DNA of 51,955 nucleotides, taken from assembly GCA_029834535.1 (NCBI GenBank), contig JAQMWT010000068.1, positions 1-51,955 of the forward strand. Reading direction: 5' to 3'. A program made the translations under genes and the position numbers. Shown in pieces: positions 51,541 through 51,955 of this stretch. This DNA comes from Chrysophaeum taylorii. Taxonomy: Eukaryota > Sar > Pelagophyceae > Pelagomonadales > Pelagomonadaceae. Every line of letters starts with the position of its first letter. Within the stretch, counting starts at the first letter, position 1. The notes beneath the pieces were generated by a model. The model was not told the DNA's origin. It saw only the letters and a list, made by a program, of their open reading frames with translations, and ran no database searches.

Positions 51541-51955
51541 ATCTGCATTTGGAACCTAACGATTTCAGTTAAAATCCCAGGAACAGCGAAGTGTCCCCCC
51601 CCATAAATTTTTACCCACACTCATGCGGTGCTAACGGTATAAAAGCCTTTATTTAATACACCCCTGTTAATCATTTAGCAATGTTGTCTTTAATCTGGAA
51701 AAAACGGTTCCAAGTACGTGGTTACTCACTCCCCCTACCTCCCCCCCCCCCCCCTCCCCCTCCCTCCCTCGACCCCCTCCCCCCCCCCCCCCCTCACTTG
51801 AACTTTCTCCTCTTCTTTCTAAATCTCCCTCCCCCAGCCCCCTCACCCTGCTTAGAACAAAACATCCACCTCCCGCCAAACTTTACCCGACATTCCATTT
51901 CTCTGTTCACAGCACCCACAATGAGCGGCGACAGAGGGGGACTGCTATGTCTAAC
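51541..51955 (+). mobile_element. Copia element D fragment (integrase-RT linker region)
   Basis: Similar to 46655-46945 of element B in order and direction (CATTTGGAACCTAACGA, TGCGGTGCTAACG, CCTGTTAATCATTTAGC, GACATTCC...TTCTCTGTTCACAGCACCC). Long C-runs (51740-51753, 51776-51792) and other small expansions disrupt it. It continues beyond the window. Confidence 0.78.

Noticed and set aside
1..51955. tRNA or rRNA genes
   Set aside because: No cloverleaf-like or conserved rRNA segment was recognised by eye on either strand; a covariance-model scan was not possible.

Overview
The window is eukaryotic nuclear DNA. It holds one recognisable host gene, with short phase-0 spliceosomal introns, set inside nested and decayed transposable elements. 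The dense mix of Ty1/copia, Ty3/gypsy, LINE and Helitron remnants, the intron-poor host gene and the moderate GC content suggest an alga or another protist. A red alga would fit, but I cannot prove that from this window.

Layout. (1) 1-2618, minus: a partial gypsy-type element, copy 1. (2) 2619-12640, plus: copia-type element A, without its reverse transcriptase end, interrupted at 6767-10257 by a GC-rich LINE (minus) with an intact 1099-residue endonuclease/reverse transcriptase ORF. (3) 12641-20322, minus: gypsy copy 2 (RT, methyltransferase, protease, RS-rich linker, Gag, leader, 319-bp 5' LTR), carrying a 366-bp LINE-derived insertion. (4) About 20890-21405: a diverged copia solo LTR, minus. 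(5) 21869-35062, minus: the host gene, a TRRAP/Tra1 homologue in four exons (predicted 4317 aa). (6) 35178-36180: a Helitron helicase remnant with degenerate repeats, very close to the TRRAP start. (7) 36243-36495: a MITE-like inverted-repeat unit. (8) 36621-40296: remains of a minus-strand copia element C (LTR, 3' region, integrase fragment), split by gypsy copy 3 (37438-39783). (9) 40297-51538, plus: copia element B, the most complete copy. (10) 51541-51955: a fragment of a further copia element.

The most notable result is that both LTR-retrotransposon families carry a cytosine-C5 DNA methyltransferase (DNMT) domain within pol, downstream of the protease. In copia elements A and B it lies between protease and integrase and has a roughly 320-residue region in the target-recognition position. 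In gypsy copies 1 and 2 it lies between protease and RT and has almost no target-recognition region. The two domains are so different that separate captures look more likely than exchange. Capture of DNMTs by retrotransposons is known in dinoflagellates and charophytes; finding it in two superfamilies side by side would be unusual. Most copies are inactivated by frameshifts, stops and nested insertions. In gypsy copy 2, two damaging changes are C-to-T at CpG, as expected from methylated-cytosine decay.

Motif calls were made by eye and no database was searched. Element ends given as approximate are where visible similarity between copies stops.
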